64,000 nucleotides of DNA from Herbaspirillum hiltneri N3 (GCF_001267925.1 NZ_CP011409.1:2976001-3040000); one strand, 5' to 3'. Positions 1 to 9,285 are shown, counted from the first letter of the stretch. The notes: a model not told the origin generated them from the letters alone. Made by a program: numbers and translations.

Positions 1-773
1 TCGCGCTCGTTGTCGACCGTGATGATGTGATAGCAGTCGCCCAGCCAGATCACCTTGCGCACTTCGGAATTGATATTCGCCAGGATCATTTCGGCGTTGC
101 GCGGCGCGGCCGTTTCGTCGTCGATGGAATGGATCACCAACGTGCTGGCGCGCACTTGCGACAGCGACTGCCGCACATAGGCCATCAGCTTTTGCGCCGC
201 CCACAGATGACGCGCCGGGATTGCCGCCGCGCCGACTGCCGCCACGCCGTCCTTCTTCAGCGCGGCTGCGACGCGCCGGCGCATTTCAAAATTCTTGATG
301 CCGTAGGGATCGCTTTCCTTGTAGGTCCAGTTGCGATAACCGAGGCGATACGGAACGTTCATCATGCGGTGGTACCACGGGATTGACCAGCCGTCATAGC
401 GCAACACCGGCGACAGCAGCACCACGCTGAGGATTTCCTTGCTGAAGCTGGCCACCGCCAGCGCCAGCGTCGCCCCCATGCTGAGACCGCACAGCGACAC
501 GGTCTTGTGCTCTTCCTTGAGCTTGACGACCTTGCTCTCGACCATGGCGCACCAGTCCATCCAGTTGGGCGTGACGCCCGGATCGGTCAGCGAGGCGGAA
601 TAGTTCGGGATCTGCATCTCCACCACGGTACAGTTGGCCTTCTTGAGCGCCTTGGGAATGGTGCCCAGTTCCAGGCTGGAGCCGCACAGGCCGTGCAAAA
701 GGATCACTGCGTGATCTTTTTGGCGCTCTGCCTGGCGTTCAAGCTGATGGTCGTTGCGAACAGTCTGGTTCAT
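1..773 (-). CDS. alpha/beta hydrolase, esterase-like (3' end cut by window edge)
   Basis: The reverse strand reads openly from an ATG at 773 to the window edge (257 codons seen, no stop). The product has no signal peptide and shows an alpha/beta-hydrolase pattern: an HGLCGSS oxyanion-type loop near residue 27, a GLSMG nucleophile elbow near residue 97 (Ser is the expected nucleophile), and an IHSIDDETA stretch that fits the catalytic acid region. A GDCYHIITVD motif near the visible end fits the catalytic histidine. This resembles cytoplasmic carboxylesterases of the Est30/monoacylglycerol-lipase type. The substrate cannot be told. It is monocistronic as far as can be seen; the C-terminus lies outside the window. 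Confidence 0.85.
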   Translation of the reverse strand, partial: MNQTVRNDHQLERQAERQKDHAVILLHGLCGSSLELGTIPKALKKANCTVVEMQIPNYSASLTDPGVTPNWMDWCAMVESKVVKLKEEHKTVSLCGLSMGATLALAVASFSKEILSVVLLSPVLRYDGWSIPWYHRMMNVPYRLGYRNWTYKESDPYGIKNFEMRRRVAAALKKDGVAAVGAAAIPARHLWAAQKLMAYVRQSLSQVRASTLVIHSIDDETAAPRNAEMILANINSEVRKVIWLGDCYHIITVDNER

Positions 774-913
774 GCGATGGTGGACAACGAGATACTAAAT
801 AGGATGATATTTAATCAACCCACATTGTAGACGGGTATGAGAATTAATTCAGCCGGTTTTGCGAGGAGCGCCAATTTGCGCCCTCTTTTTCGACTCTGCT
901 GCCACATACAGGT

Positions 914-2431
914 TCAGCGCGCCGGAACGATGATGGTCGCAATCAGGCCTCCCTGCGGATGATTGCGCAGCAGCAGTTCGCCGCCGTGCGCCTGCACGAT
1001 GTTGCGCGCGATCCCCAGGCCCAGACCCATGCCGCCGCTATTGGCGCTGCGTCCGTGCTCAAGCCGTACATAGGGCTGGAACAAGCTGCCCATAGCGTCT
1101 TCGGGTACGCCGGGTCCGTGGTCCCGGATCTCGATTTCGACCATGTCGCCTTCCAGCGCCTGCGACTGGCGGATGGCGATTTCCACCTTTTCTCCATAAT
1201 GCAGTGCATTGTCGAACAGGTTGCCGATAGCGCGCTTCAAGGCCAGCGGCTTGGCCATGACGTTGATGCCGGACGGCTCGAACGCCACCTCGTGCCCGGC
1301 CATGCTGGCGTCGCGGATCATGCGCGCCACCAGCGCATCGAGCCGCACTTCGGTGCGGTTTTCATGGATATCGCTGTCCTTCACCGATTGCAGCGCGCCC
1401 TTGACCATCATGTCCAGCTCGTCGAGGTCGTCGTGGAATTCGGTGCGCATGTCGTCGTCGTCGAGCAGCTCGGTGCGCAATTTGAGTCGCGTGATCGGCG
1501 TGCGCAGGTCGTGCGAGATTGAGACAAACAGGCGCTCGCGGTCTTCCAGGTAACGCTTGATGCGTTCGCGCATGCCGCTGAAGGCGCGCGCGGTCTTGAC
1601 GAATTCGCGGCTGCCGGTCTCGGGCAACTCCGGCACAGTCTCGCCCTTGCCGAAGGCTTCGGCGGCATCCGACAGCGCCGCCAGCGGCCGCGTGGTCCAG
1701 CGCACCACCAGGATCGTCAGCAACAGGATCGCGGCCAGCGACAGCCCCTGCAGGACCACGCGGTCCAACGACAAGGGGTTGCTGCTGTCGAGGAAATACG
1801 GATTGGGCATCAACGCCGCCAGGTACAGCCACTTGCCGGACTCGATCTGAGTCTGGATCACCAGCACCGGTGCCGGATTCGGCTTGATCAGCAGGATGTG
1901 CTGCACCCAGCTGTCGGGCAGGTCGCCGATCTTGAGGCCGTCGTCGGACACCGGCAGGTTGTCGGGCCAGGCGAAGCTGAGGTGGAATTCCGGCAAGAAG
2001 GGCAAGTCCGATTTCAGCGTCTCCCCCGCCGCTTCGGCGGCGATATCGGCCAGCGAATTGGAGGCAATCGACGGTATCGGCACCAGCGCGCTGTTGGCGT
2101 TGATGAAGAAGCGCGTGCCGCCCATTTCGCGCAACTGCTGGATCATGATCGGGCGGTAGTTCGCGGGCAGCGTCATGAAATACCGGATCGCGCCTGATGC
2201 GCTGTGAGCAAGATGCTGCGCCGCCACACGGGTCTCCGCCTCGGACTTGGTGCGCAGCTGCGCCGCCCAGATCAATCCGCCGGCCAGTTGCGTCACCAGC
2301 ACGCCGAAGATCATCACCACCGACAGGCGTCCCAGCAGCGAATTCGGCAGCACCCGATCAAGCAGGCGTGTGATCGCCACGGAGGAGCGGCCACTGAATA
2401 CCTTGGGCAGGACCGAAGGCAATCCCGACAT
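914..2431 (-). CDS. Two-component sensor histidine kinase (EnvZ/OmpR class)
   Basis: This 505-residue inner-membrane kinase has a first membrane segment around residues 33-57, a periplasmic sensor region of about 170 residues, a second segment around 227-246, then HAMP, a dimerisation/phosphoacceptor domain with the H-box SHDLRTPITRLKLR near residue 306, and a HATPase domain with N-box (NLFDNALHYG) and G-box (GMGLGLGIA). It should phosphorylate the response regulator encoded just upstream, with 2 bp between the genes. The first gene of the same operon encodes a periplasmic sugar-binding protein, so the periplasmic domain may read that protein's state. That link is inference from gene order. 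Confidence 0.93.
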   Translation of the reverse strand: MSGLPSVLPKVFSGRSSVAITRLLDRVLPNSLLGRLSVVMIFGVLVTQLAGGLIWAAQLRTKSEAETRVAAQHLAHSASGAIRYFMTLPANYRPIMIQQLREMGGTRFFINANSALVPIPSIASNSLADIAAEAAGETLKSDLPFLPEFHLSFAWPDNLPVSDDGLKIGDLPDSWVQHILLIKPNPAPVLVIQTQIESGKWLYLAALMPNPYFLDSSNPLSLDRVVLQGLSLAAILLLTILVVRWTTRPLAALSDAAEAFGKGETVPELPETGSREFVKTARAFSGMRERIKRYLEDRERLFVSISHDLRTPITRLKLRTELLDDDDMRTEFHDDLDELDMMVKGALQSVKDSDIHENRTEVRLDALVARMIRDASMAGHEVAFEPSGINVMAKPLALKRAIGNLFDNALHYGEKVEIAIRQSQALEGDMVEIEIRDHGPGVPEDAMGSLFQPYVRLEHGRSANSGGMGLGLGIARNIVQAHGGELLLRNHPQGGLIATIIVPAR

Positions 2432-2433
2432 GA

Positions 2434-3147
2434 TCAGATCGCCGCCGCCGTCACGTCAGCCGAGAAGACATAACCCGCACCGCGCACCGTCTTGATGAGG
2501 TGCGGCTGCTTGCCGTCGTCGCTAAGACGCAGGCGCAGTTTGCTGATCTGCACGTCGAGCGAACGATCCAGAGGGCCGGCGTCGCGGCCGCGGGTTTCTT
2601 CGCTGAGCACGTTGCGGTCGAGCACGTCGCCCGGATGTTCGACGAAGTACTTCAGCAACTGGTAATCCATCCCGGTCAGCGCCACCACCTGCCCTGCACT
2701 GTCGAGCAGGGTGCGTTCCACCGTGTCCAGCGTGAAACCAACGAAGCGATAGAAGCGCGGCGCTGCGGCGTTGTCGATGCCGGTGCGGCGATGGATGGCC
2801 TTGATGCGCGCCAGCAGTTCGCGCGGGCTGTAAGGTTTGGCGATGTAGTCGTCGGCGCCCAGCTCAAGTCCGACCACGCGATCGGTTTCGTCCGAACTGG
2901 CGGTGAGCATGATGATCGGCACATTCGATTTGCGCCGCACGATCTTGCACAGCGCGAAGCCGTCGGTGTCCGGCAGCATGACGTCGAGGATCACCAGCGA
3001 CAATTCGTCGGCGTAGCGCTGGAATTCGGCAAGAAAGGCTTCGCCGTTATGCGCCAGGCGCACTTCGTACTGGTTCTTCTCCAGATAGGTTTTGAGGAGA
3101 GTCCGGGTCTTCTGGTCGTCATCGACGATAAGGATTTTGCGCGTCAT
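2434..3147 (-). CDS. OmpR-family response regulator
   Basis: This 237-residue protein has an N-terminal receiver domain (acidic pocket IVDDDQ, phospho-acceptor Asp in LVILDVMLP near residue 54, Lys in YIAKPYSPREL) and a C-terminal winged-helix DNA-binding domain ending in IKTVRGAGYVF, as in OmpR/PhoB proteins. It lies between the binding-protein gene (11 bp gap) and the kinase gene (2 bp gap). Proteins of this class usually bind tandem direct repeats with 10-11 bp periodicity. Two such repeats (TGTAA, 5 bp, TGTAA) lie in the divergent intergenic region at 4591 and 4699, making the amino-sugar operon and its own operon likely targets. Confidence 0.93.
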   Translation of the reverse strand: MTRKILIVDDDQKTRTLLKTYLEKNQYEVRLAHNGEAFLAEFQRYADELSLVILDVMLPDTDGFALCKIVRRKSNVPIIMLTASSDETDRVVGLELGADDYIAKPYSPRELLARIKAIHRRTGIDNAAAPRFYRFVGFTLDTVERTLLDSAGQVVALTGMDYQLLKYFVEHPGDVLDRNVLSEETRGRDAGPLDRSLDVQISKLRLRLSDDGKQPHLIKTVRGAGYVFSADVTAAAI

Positions 3148-3158
3148 TACGGTGATCT

Positions 3159-4502
3159 TTACTCCACTTTTCCGGTTCTCGAAAGCGCCCTGGCGATCGA
3201 TGCGAGTCGGCGCTGCGCCTCGGCTTCGCTGATCTGGTCATCGACGAAGAAGCGCCGCAACTCGGCCACAATGGCGTCCTTGGTGGTTTCGTCGGTAGCC
3301 ATGCGATGCACCAGGCTCGGTGCGAGGTAAGCCGAACCCTTGCTGAACACGCGCCAGGAATTCTGCGAGCAGCCGTCCATCTTGCTGGTGTCAGGCGAAC
3401 GCCAGACCGGGATCGCGCCTTTGAATTTATTGTAGTCGGATTGCACCGCTGGCGACATCGCAATCTGCGCCAGCACTTCCTGCGCCGGCTGGTGCGAGTA
3501 GTCGTCGGCGAACATCGCCAGCGTGTCGATGCTATACAGGTGATAGTCCGCCGTGCCCGGCACGGCGGCGCAGCCGAATTGCTGGTCGGCGCTCAGGCCC
3601 CAGGCGTTGAAGTCGCCCTTGGCCCAGTCGCCCATGATGAACATGCCCGCCTCGCCGTCAGCCAGCTGGCGCGCCACTTCGGTCCAAGGCCGCTCCTTCA
3701 CCGGCGACTGCATTGCCTGCCTGAGCCCGCGCAAGCGCTGCAGCGCACGCAACAGCCGGGCATCGGTGAACGCGCGCGGACTGAGGTCGACAAACAGTTG
3801 GCGATAGTACGCCGGACCTCCTTCGGACAGCACCAGCGTCTCGAACAAGGTCGCGACTTGCCACGACTCGCTGCTCTGCGCCAGCGGAACAACGCCGGCC
3901 TGCTTCAGCCTGGCCGCGACCTTGTCGAACTCATCCCAGCTGCGCGGCACGCTCAGCCCGAGGCGGTTGAACACCGCGATGTTGTAATAGAGATTGTTGA
4001 TGCGATGGATGCCGAGCGGCGCAGCAACGACGTGGCCATGATTGTTCAGCAGCGACCACACAGTCGGAAACAGCAACTTTTGCCAGTTTCCCTGCGCAGA
4101 CACGTTGTCGAGTTCGAGCAGCAATCCCAGATCGGCCCATTCGCCGAAGATGACGCCGTTGAGTTGCGTGACCTCAGGCGCACGTCCGGCCAGCACCATG
4201 CTCTTGAGCACCTTTCCCGCGCCGATGCCGGCGCCGCCGGGAATCGCAAAATCACGCCACTGGATATTCTGCTCCGCCAGCTTGCTGCTCAGCACGTCCA
4301 CCGCCTTGCGCTCGCCGGAAGAAGTCCACCAATGCAGCACCTGCAGTGACGCCGGCGCCGGCGTCACTGCAGGACCGGCGGCTTGCGCCGGCTGGCCCCC
4401 ACACAACAGCCACAGCGACAGCAGCGCCGCCAACAATAATGTTGCGGCGCGCAGCGTCATCTCCCGGTGTCTCGTCAATGCAGGCCTTGTCATTTTTATC
4501 AT
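3159..4502 (-). CDS. Periplasmic sugar-binding protein without transporter, in two-component operon
   Basis: The 447-residue product has an N-terminal signal sequence ending near AQAA (residue 42). The mature part begins LQVLHWWTSSGERKAV, typical of family-1 sugar-binding proteins and close in style to the Pseudomonas glucose-binding proteins (GtsA/GltB type). Other family features are the LKSMVLAGRAPEV and GMFIMGDWAKGDFN stretches. No permease or ATPase lies on this strand; the next genes are a response regulator and kinase. It may therefore present sugar to the kinase, as ChvE does for VirA, or serve the divergent ABC transporter as a second binding protein. A second in-frame ATG lies at 4493. 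Confidence 0.88.
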   Translation of the reverse strand: MIKMTRPALTRHREMTLRAATLLLAALLSLWLLCGGQPAQAAGPAVTPAPASLQVLHWWTSSGERKAVDVLSSKLAEQNIQWRDFAIPGGAGIGAGKVLKSMVLAGRAPEVTQLNGVIFGEWADLGLLLELDNVSAQGNWQKLLFPTVWSLLNNHGHVVAAPLGIHRINNLYYNIAVFNRLGLSVPRSWDEFDKVAARLKQAGVVPLAQSSESWQVATLFETLVLSEGGPAYYRQLFVDLSPRAFTDARLLRALQRLRGLRQAMQSPVKERPWTEVARQLADGEAGMFIMGDWAKGDFNAWGLSADQQFGCAAVPGTADYHLYSIDTLAMFADDYSHQPAQEVLAQIAMSPAVQSDYNKFKGAIPVWRSPDTSKMDGCSQNSWRVFSKGSAYLAPSLVHRMATDETTKDAIVAELRRFFVDDQISEAEAQRRLASIARALSRTGKVE

Positions 4503-4590
4503 TCTGATTTTTTGCCGTCTCCAAAGCGCGTGAAACTATAGCGTAACTACCCCTTCCGACGCGATGAGAACATCAATTGGACTGAGGTTT

Positions 4591-4605
4591 TGTAAAGAAA
4601 TGTAA
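4591..4605 (+). promoter_or_regulatory. Candidate OmpR-type regulator site 1 (TGTAA-N5-TGTAA)
   Basis: TGTAA at 4591-4595 is repeated at 4601-4605, exactly 10 bp apart, i.e. one helical turn. Tandem direct repeats of this spacing are the usual binding form of OmpR/PhoB regulators. The regulator encoded at 2434-3147 is the obvious candidate ligand. The motif is seen; the binding is inferred. Confidence 0.5.
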
Positions 4606-4698
4606 TGTTTTATTTAGTTTCCTGTTTTGGTGCAGGACCGGCTTGCACACCCGGCCGCAACGCCGCCATTGGGATGTCCGCCATCAGCCTCAATCGTC

Positions 4699-4713
4699 TG
4701 TAAATATATGTAA
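4699..4713 (+). promoter_or_regulatory. Candidate OmpR-type regulator site 2 (TGTAA-N5-TGTAA)
   Basis: This is a second copy of the same architecture as at 4591: TGTAA at 4699-4703 and at 4709-4713. The spacer is also A/T-only (atata versus agaaa). It lies 195 bp before the start codon of the rightward binding-protein gene. Confidence 0.5.
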
Positions 4714-4907
4714 TCCATGCACAACAGCAATTCAATTATTTTCGATTTAAATCAATAACTTAACGAGTTTCTCCTGCCGCGTTTCCAAACGCTCGCATCA
4801 CACGTACTCCGGTGCTACTGTCGCGCCGCTGGCTCTGCAATTGCGGATTTTTTCGGAAGCTCAGAGCGGCCTTCATCAATGTACAAAAAACCATTAGGAG
4901 ACCTTTG

Positions 4908-6179
4908 ATGCAAACCGTTAAAAAAGCCCTCGCCCTTGCCACCCTGAGCAGCGCCGTCTTGCTGGCGCTGGCCGGCGGCAACGCCCAGGCCGGCACGCTG
5001 ACCATCGAAAGCTGGCGCGTCGACGACCTGGCGCTGTGGGAGAACGTCCTGATCCCGGCTTTCCAGAAGAAGAATCCCGGCGTCACCGTCAAGTTCTCGC
5101 CCACCGCTCCGACCGAATACGACTCCACCCTGACCGCGCGCCTGGCCGGCGGCACTGCCGGCGATCTGGTCGCCTGCCGTCCGTTCGACGTTTCACTGTC
5201 GCTGTACAACAAGGGCCATCTGGAAAAACTCGACGGCAAAGCGGGCATGGAGTCCTTCCCGGCGTCCGCCAAGGTGGCGTGGCAGACCGATGACGGCAAG
5301 GACACCTTCTGCATGCCGATCGCATCGGTCATGCACGGCTTCCTGTACAACCAGAAGATCTTCAAGGAACTGAACCTGCAGCCGCCGAAGACCGAAGCCG
5401 AATTCCTCAAGCTGCTCGAGACCGTCAAGGCCGGCGGCAAGTACACCCCGCTGGTGCTCGGCACCGCCGACCAATGGGAAGCGCACCAGGTGTTGTTTAC
5501 CGGCGTCGGTCCCAACTACTGGAAGGGCGAAGCCGGCCGCAAGGCGCTCATCGCCGGCAAGGCCAAGTTCACCGATCCGCAATTCCTGAACGTCTGGGAA
5601 TATGAAGCCAAGCTCGGCAAGTACCTGTCCAAGGGTGCGTCTGCACAGACCTACGGCGACAGCCAGAACATGTTCGCACTGGGCCAGGGCGCAGTGTATG
5701 CCGCCGGCTCGTGGGACATCGCCTACTTCAACGCCAATGCCAGCAGCAAGCTGGAACTGGGCGTGTTCCCTCCTCCGGTGCCGAAGGCCGGCGATTCCTG
5801 CTACATCTCCGACCACAATGACATCGGCATGGGCGTGAACAAGAAATCCAAGAACAAGGAAGATGCCTACAAGTTCCTGGCATGGCTGGGTTCGCAGGAG
5901 TTCGCCGACATCTACACCAACAAGGTCACCGGCTTCTTCTCGCTCTCGAACCACCTGATCTCGGTCAAGGATCCGATCGCCAAGCAGATGATCGACTGGC
6001 GCAAGTCGTGCTCGTCGACCATCCGCGTCAACTCGCAGATCCTGAACCGCGGCACGCCGAGCATGGAAAACGAGATGTGGAACGTCAACGCGCAAGTCCT
6101 GAACGGCAAGATGACGCCGAAGGATGCGGCGACCAAGATCCAGACCGGCTTCGCCAAGTGGTACAAGCCGCAACAATAA
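4908..6179 (+). CDS. ABC transporter periplasmic binding protein, amino-sugar operon
   Basis: The 423-residue protein starts at the ATG at 4908, which follows a TTAGGAG ribosome binding site and opens a clean Sec signal peptide (MQTVKKALALA, cleavage near AQAG). The mature protein begins with TLTIESWRVDDLALWENV and has the family-1 carbohydrate-binding pattern, including a YNQKIFKELNL hinge-type motif and a GAVYAAGSWDIAYF stretch. It should deliver a sugar to the permeases encoded at 6282 and 7206. The downstream kinase, NagA-type deacetylase and SIS-domain deaminase make N-acetylglucosamine or a chitooligosaccharide the probable ligand; the sequence alone does not prove this. Confidence 0.92.
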   Translation: MQTVKKALALATLSSAVLLALAGGNAQAGTLTIESWRVDDLALWENVLIPAFQKKNPGVTVKFSPTAPTEYDSTLTARLAGGTAGDLVACRPFDVSLSLYNKGHLEKLDGKAGMESFPASAKVAWQTDDGKDTFCMPIASVMHGFLYNQKIFKELNLQPPKTEAEFLKLLETVKAGGKYTPLVLGTADQWEAHQVLFTGVGPNYWKGEAGRKALIAGKAKFTDPQFLNVWEYEAKLGKYLSKGASAQTYGDSQNMFALGQGAVYAAGSWDIAYFNANASSKLELGVFPPPVPKAGDSCYISDHNDIGMGVNKKSKNKEDAYKFLAWLGSQEFADIYTNKVTGFFSLSNHLISVKDPIAKQMIDWRKSCSSTIRVNSQILNRGTPSMENEMWNVNAQVLNGKMTPKDAATKIQTGFAKWYKPQQ

Positions 6180-6281
6180 AAAAACAATAAGCATTGCAGC
6201 AACGCCGGCGCAGAACCATCTGCGCCGGTGCTTGGCTGCCCACGCACTCAGGTTTTTCCAGTCTTCACTTCCGGAGTCACA

Positions 6282-7196
6282 GTGAAAACAGCTCGCCCCT
6301 GGCACATCGTCGCTTTCCTGGCGCCGGCGGTCATCATCTATTCCATGTTCAGTGCGCTGCCGTTGCTCGACACGCTGCGCCTGGGCTTCTACAGCAGCAA
6401 CGACGCCGGCGTGCACAGCTTCGTCGGCCTCGACAACTACCGCACCATCCTGTTCGATTCGGACTGGTCCACGGCGTTCTGGAACGCGATGTGGAACAAC
6501 GTCAAGTTCTTCTGCATCCACATGCTGCTGCAAAATCCGATTGGCCTGCTGCTGGCCACGCTGTTCAGCCTCAAAGGACTGCGCGGCGCCCGCACTTACC
6601 GCACTTTGATTTTCCTGCCGACGCTGTTGTCGGTGGTGATCATCGGCTTCATCTGGCAACTGATCATTTCGCCGCTGTGGGGCGTGGGTGAAAAACTCAT
6701 GACGCTGGTCGGCCTGGGCGACTATTTCGCCCCCTTCCTGGGCCAGGAGTCCACCGCGCTGTTCACGCTGTCACTGATCTCCGTGTGGCAATACATCGGC
6801 ATCCCGATGATGCTGATCTACGCTGCGCTGCTGGCCGTGCCGGAAGAAGTACTGGAAGCCGCCCATGCCGAGGGCGCCGGCGCTTTGCGCATCTTCTGGC
6901 AAATCAAGCTGCCGCTGATCTGGCCGACGCTGGGGCTGGTCACGATCCTGACCTTCGTCGCCAACTTCAACGCCTTCGACCTCATCTATTCGGTCAAGGG
7001 CGCGCTGGCCGGCCCGAACTATTCGAGCGACCTGCTGGGCACGTTCTTCTACCGCACCTTCTTCGGCTACCAGGCCCAGGTCGGCAGTCCGACCATGGGC
7101 GCGGCGGTGGCGACGCTGATGTTCCTAGTGATCCTGGCCGGCGTCGGCACTTATTTCTATCTGGTGCAGCGCAAGCTGACCCGCTACGAGCTTTAA
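6282..7196 (+). CDS. ABC sugar transporter permease 1 (MalF/UgpA type)
   Basis: This 304-residue membrane protein has six hydrophobic segments and the cytoplasmic EAA loop (EAAHAEGAGALRIFWQIKLP) that docks on the ATPase. The start chosen is GTG at 6282, preceded by CCGGAG with 5 bp between, and gives the usual short cytoplasmic N-terminus (VKTARPWHIVAFLAP). An ATG 18 codons upstream at 6228 has no ribosome binding site and would add non-family residues. It follows the binding-protein gene after 102 bp and precedes the second permease by 9 bp. Confidence 0.93.
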   Translation: MKTARPWHIVAFLAPAVIIYSMFSALPLLDTLRLGFYSSNDAGVHSFVGLDNYRTILFDSDWSTAFWNAMWNNVKFFCIHMLLQNPIGLLLATLFSLKGLRGARTYRTLIFLPTLLSVVIIGFIWQLIISPLWGVGEKLMTLVGLGDYFAPFLGQESTALFTLSLISVWQYIGIPMMLIYAALLAVPEEVLEAAHAEGAGALRIFWQIKLPLIWPTLGLVTILTFVANFNAFDLIYSVKGALAGPNYSSDLLGTFFYRTFFGYQAQVGSPTMGAAVATLMFLVILAGVGTYFYLVQRKLTRYEL

Positions 7197-7205
7197 GGAA
7201 TCGCG

Positions 7206-8132
7206 ATGACTTCAGTTTCTTCCACCATCGCACCCGCGGCGCAGGAGAATCACGGCAAGGCCGGCAAGGCTGGCACTGCCCGCGGTCCCTCGCTGATTCA
7301 GCGCAGCTTCGGTCCGGCCGGCCATATCTGGGTGCACATCGTGCTGTGCCTGTATGCGGTGATCGCGCTGTTTCCGATTGCGCTGATCCTGATCAATTCG
7401 GTCAAGTCGCGCCAGGCGATTTTCGACAACCCGATGGCCTTGCCGACGGTCGACAGCTTCTCGCTGATCGGCTTCCACAAGGTGCTGTCGAACACCAACT
7501 TCCTGCTCTACTTCGGCAACAGCCTGGTGGTGACGATAGGCTCGCTGATCCTGATCGTGCTGTTCGGCGCCATGGCGGGCTGGGCGCTGTCGGAATACAA
7601 ATTCCGCGGCAACCGCCTGATGACCCTGTTCATGGCCATCGGCATCATGATCCCGATCCGGCTCGGCACCGTCTCCATCCTGCAGCTGGTGGTGTCGCTC
7701 GACCTGATCAATACGCGCACCGCACTGATCCTGGTCTACACCGCGCAGGGCCTGCCGCTGGCGGTGATGATCCTGTCCGAGTTCATCCGCCAGATTCCGA
7801 CCGAGCTCAAGGATGCCGCGCGCTGCGACGGTGTCGGCGAGTTCAGGATCTTTTTCCAGATCATCCTGCCGCTGATCCGCCCCGCCATCGCCACTGTCGC
7901 TGTGTTCACCATGATCCCGGCATGGAACGACCTGTGGTTCCCGCTGATCCTGGCGCCCGGCGACCAGACCAAGACCGTGACGCTCGGCGTGCAGCAATTC
8001 ATCGGCCAGTACGCCACCGACTGGAATTCAGTATTGGCGGCGCTGTCGATGGCCGTCATTCCGATCCTGATCCTGTACACGCTGTTCTCGCGCCAGTTGA
8101 TCCGCGGCCTGACTTCCGGCGCAGTGAAGTAA
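7206..8132 (+). CDS. ABC sugar transporter permease 2 (MalG/UgpE type)
   Basis: The 308-residue protein has a cytoplasmic N-terminal extension of about 35 residues, six membrane segments, and the EAA loop DAARCDGVGEFRIFFQIILP followed by the MalG-like MIPAWNDLWFPL motif. It should pair with the permease encoded 9 bp upstream to form the translocation channel of the amino-sugar importer. Confidence 0.94.
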   Translation: MTSVSSTIAPAAQENHGKAGKAGTARGPSLIQRSFGPAGHIWVHIVLCLYAVIALFPIALILINSVKSRQAIFDNPMALPTVDSFSLIGFHKVLSNTNFLLYFGNSLVVTIGSLILIVLFGAMAGWALSEYKFRGNRLMTLFMAIGIMIPIRLGTVSILQLVVSLDLINTRTALILVYTAQGLPLAVMILSEFIRQIPTELKDAARCDGVGEFRIFFQIILPLIRPAIATVAVFTMIPAWNDLWFPLILAPGDQTKTVTLGVQQFIGQYATDWNSVLAALSMAVIPILILYTLFSRQLIRGLTSGAVK

Positions 8133-8151
8133 TCCATCCAAGGTAAACATC

Positions 8152-9285
8152 ATGGCAAACGTAAGCATCAAAGACTTGAAGAAATCCTACGACGGCAAGC
8201 AAAACGTGCTGGCCGGCCTTAACCTCGATATCCGCGACGGCGAATTCTGCGTGCTGGTCGGCCCCTCCGGCTGCGGCAAGTCGACCCTGCTGCGCATGCT
8301 GTGCGGTCTCGAAGACATCAGCGGCGGCGAGCTGGCCATCGGCGGCGATATCGTCAATCACCTGCCGCCGGCCAAGCGCGGCATTGCCATGGTGTTTCAA
8401 AGCTATGCGCTGTACCCGCACATGAACGTGTACAAGAACATGGCCTTCGGCCTGAAGATCGCCGGCAGCAACAAGGCCGACATCGACGAGCGCATCCGCC
8501 ACGCCGCCGGCATCCTCAAGATCGATCACCTGCTCGAACGCCTGCCGCGCGAGCTGTCCGGCGGCCAGCGCCAGCGCGTCGCCATCGGCCGCGCCATCGT
8601 GCGCAAGCCGCGCCTGTTCCTGTTCGACGAGCCGCTGTCCAATCTCGACGCCGCGCTGCGCGTACAGACCCGGCTGGAGATCGCCAAGCTGCACAAGCAA
8701 CTGGCCGCCACCATCGTCTACGTCACGCACGATCAGGTCGAAGCGATGACGCTGGGCGACAAGATCGTGGTCATGCACGACGGCCACATCCAGCAGGCCG
8801 GCACACCGCTGGAGCTGTACCAGCATCCGCAGAATTTGTTCGTGGCCGGGTTCATCGGATCGCCGAAGATGAACTTCCTGCCGGGCGTGGTAACCGCCGT
8901 GGCGGAAGATGGTCTCGAAGTCGCCGTGTCGGGCGGACACAAGGTGCGTGTCGACGTCGTTCCCGGCAAGGCCGGCGTCGGCGACAAAGTCACGCTCGGA
9001 TTGCGCGCCGAACACATCCATGAAAACACTGCCGGCTCCGAACAGTTCAGCGGCCAGGTGAATCTGGTCGAGCATCTCGGCGAAGCCAATTTCATCTACG
9101 TCACGCTGTCCGGCGGACAAGACATCGTGGTGCGCGGCGACGGCAACCGCAATGTCGGGATCGGCGAAACCATTGAACTATCAGCAGACACCAATGTCTT
9201 TCACGTCTTCGATAGCGACGGCAACGCCTTGCGCCGCCTGAAACCGGGCAACGTCCTGTCGTCGCGCCAGCAAGTGCAGCATTGA
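8152..9285 (+). CDS. ABC sugar transporter ATPase (MalK/UgpC type)
   Basis: The 377-residue protein has Walker A GPSGCGKST near residue 38, the Q-loop, signature LSGGQRQRVAIGRA, Walker B LFLFDEPLSNLDAALR and the H-loop VTHDQ. The C-terminal 130 residues form the MalK/UgpC-type TOBE regulatory domain. It lies 19 bp after the second permease gene and completes the importer. UgpC-type ATPases can be shared between several carbohydrate transporters of one cell. Confidence 0.95.
   Translation: MANVSIKDLKKSYDGKQNVLAGLNLDIRDGEFCVLVGPSGCGKSTLLRMLCGLEDISGGELAIGGDIVNHLPPAKRGIAMVFQSYALYPHMNVYKNMAFGLKIAGSNKADIDERIRHAAGILKIDHLLERLPRELSGGQRQRVAIGRAIVRKPRLFLFDEPLSNLDAALRVQTRLEIAKLHKQLAATIVYVTHDQVEAMTLGDKIVVMHDGHIQQAGTPLELYQHPQNLFVAGFIGSPKMNFLPGVVTAVAEDGLEVAVSGGHKVRVDVVPGKAGVGDKVTLGLRAEHIHENTAGSEQFSGQVNLVEHLGEANFIYVTLSGGQDIVVRGDGNRNVGIGETIELSADTNVFHVFDSDGNALRRLKPGNVLSSRQQVQH

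Larger units (their letters stand above)
4503..4907. promoter_or_regulatory. Divergent intergenic region between two-component operon and amino-sugar operon
   Basis: This 405-bp stretch has no convincing gene and is AT-richer than its surroundings, particularly at 4560-4620 and 4695-4765. It must hold both divergent promoters. Two TGTAA direct-repeat pairs lie inside it and are listed separately. A 32-codon upstream extension of the next gene's frame (from 4812) is open but has no ribosome binding site or signal-peptide logic, so it is treated as leader. Confidence 0.7.

Noticed and set aside
840..913. Terminator after the sensor kinase gene
   Set aside because: Only a six-pair imperfect stem and no T-run on the transcribed strand.
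5193..6659. Long open frame antisense to the binding-protein and permease genes
   Set aside because: High-GC shadow frame; composition is His/Arg/Gln-rich with no family pattern, while the opposite strand has clear transporter motifs.
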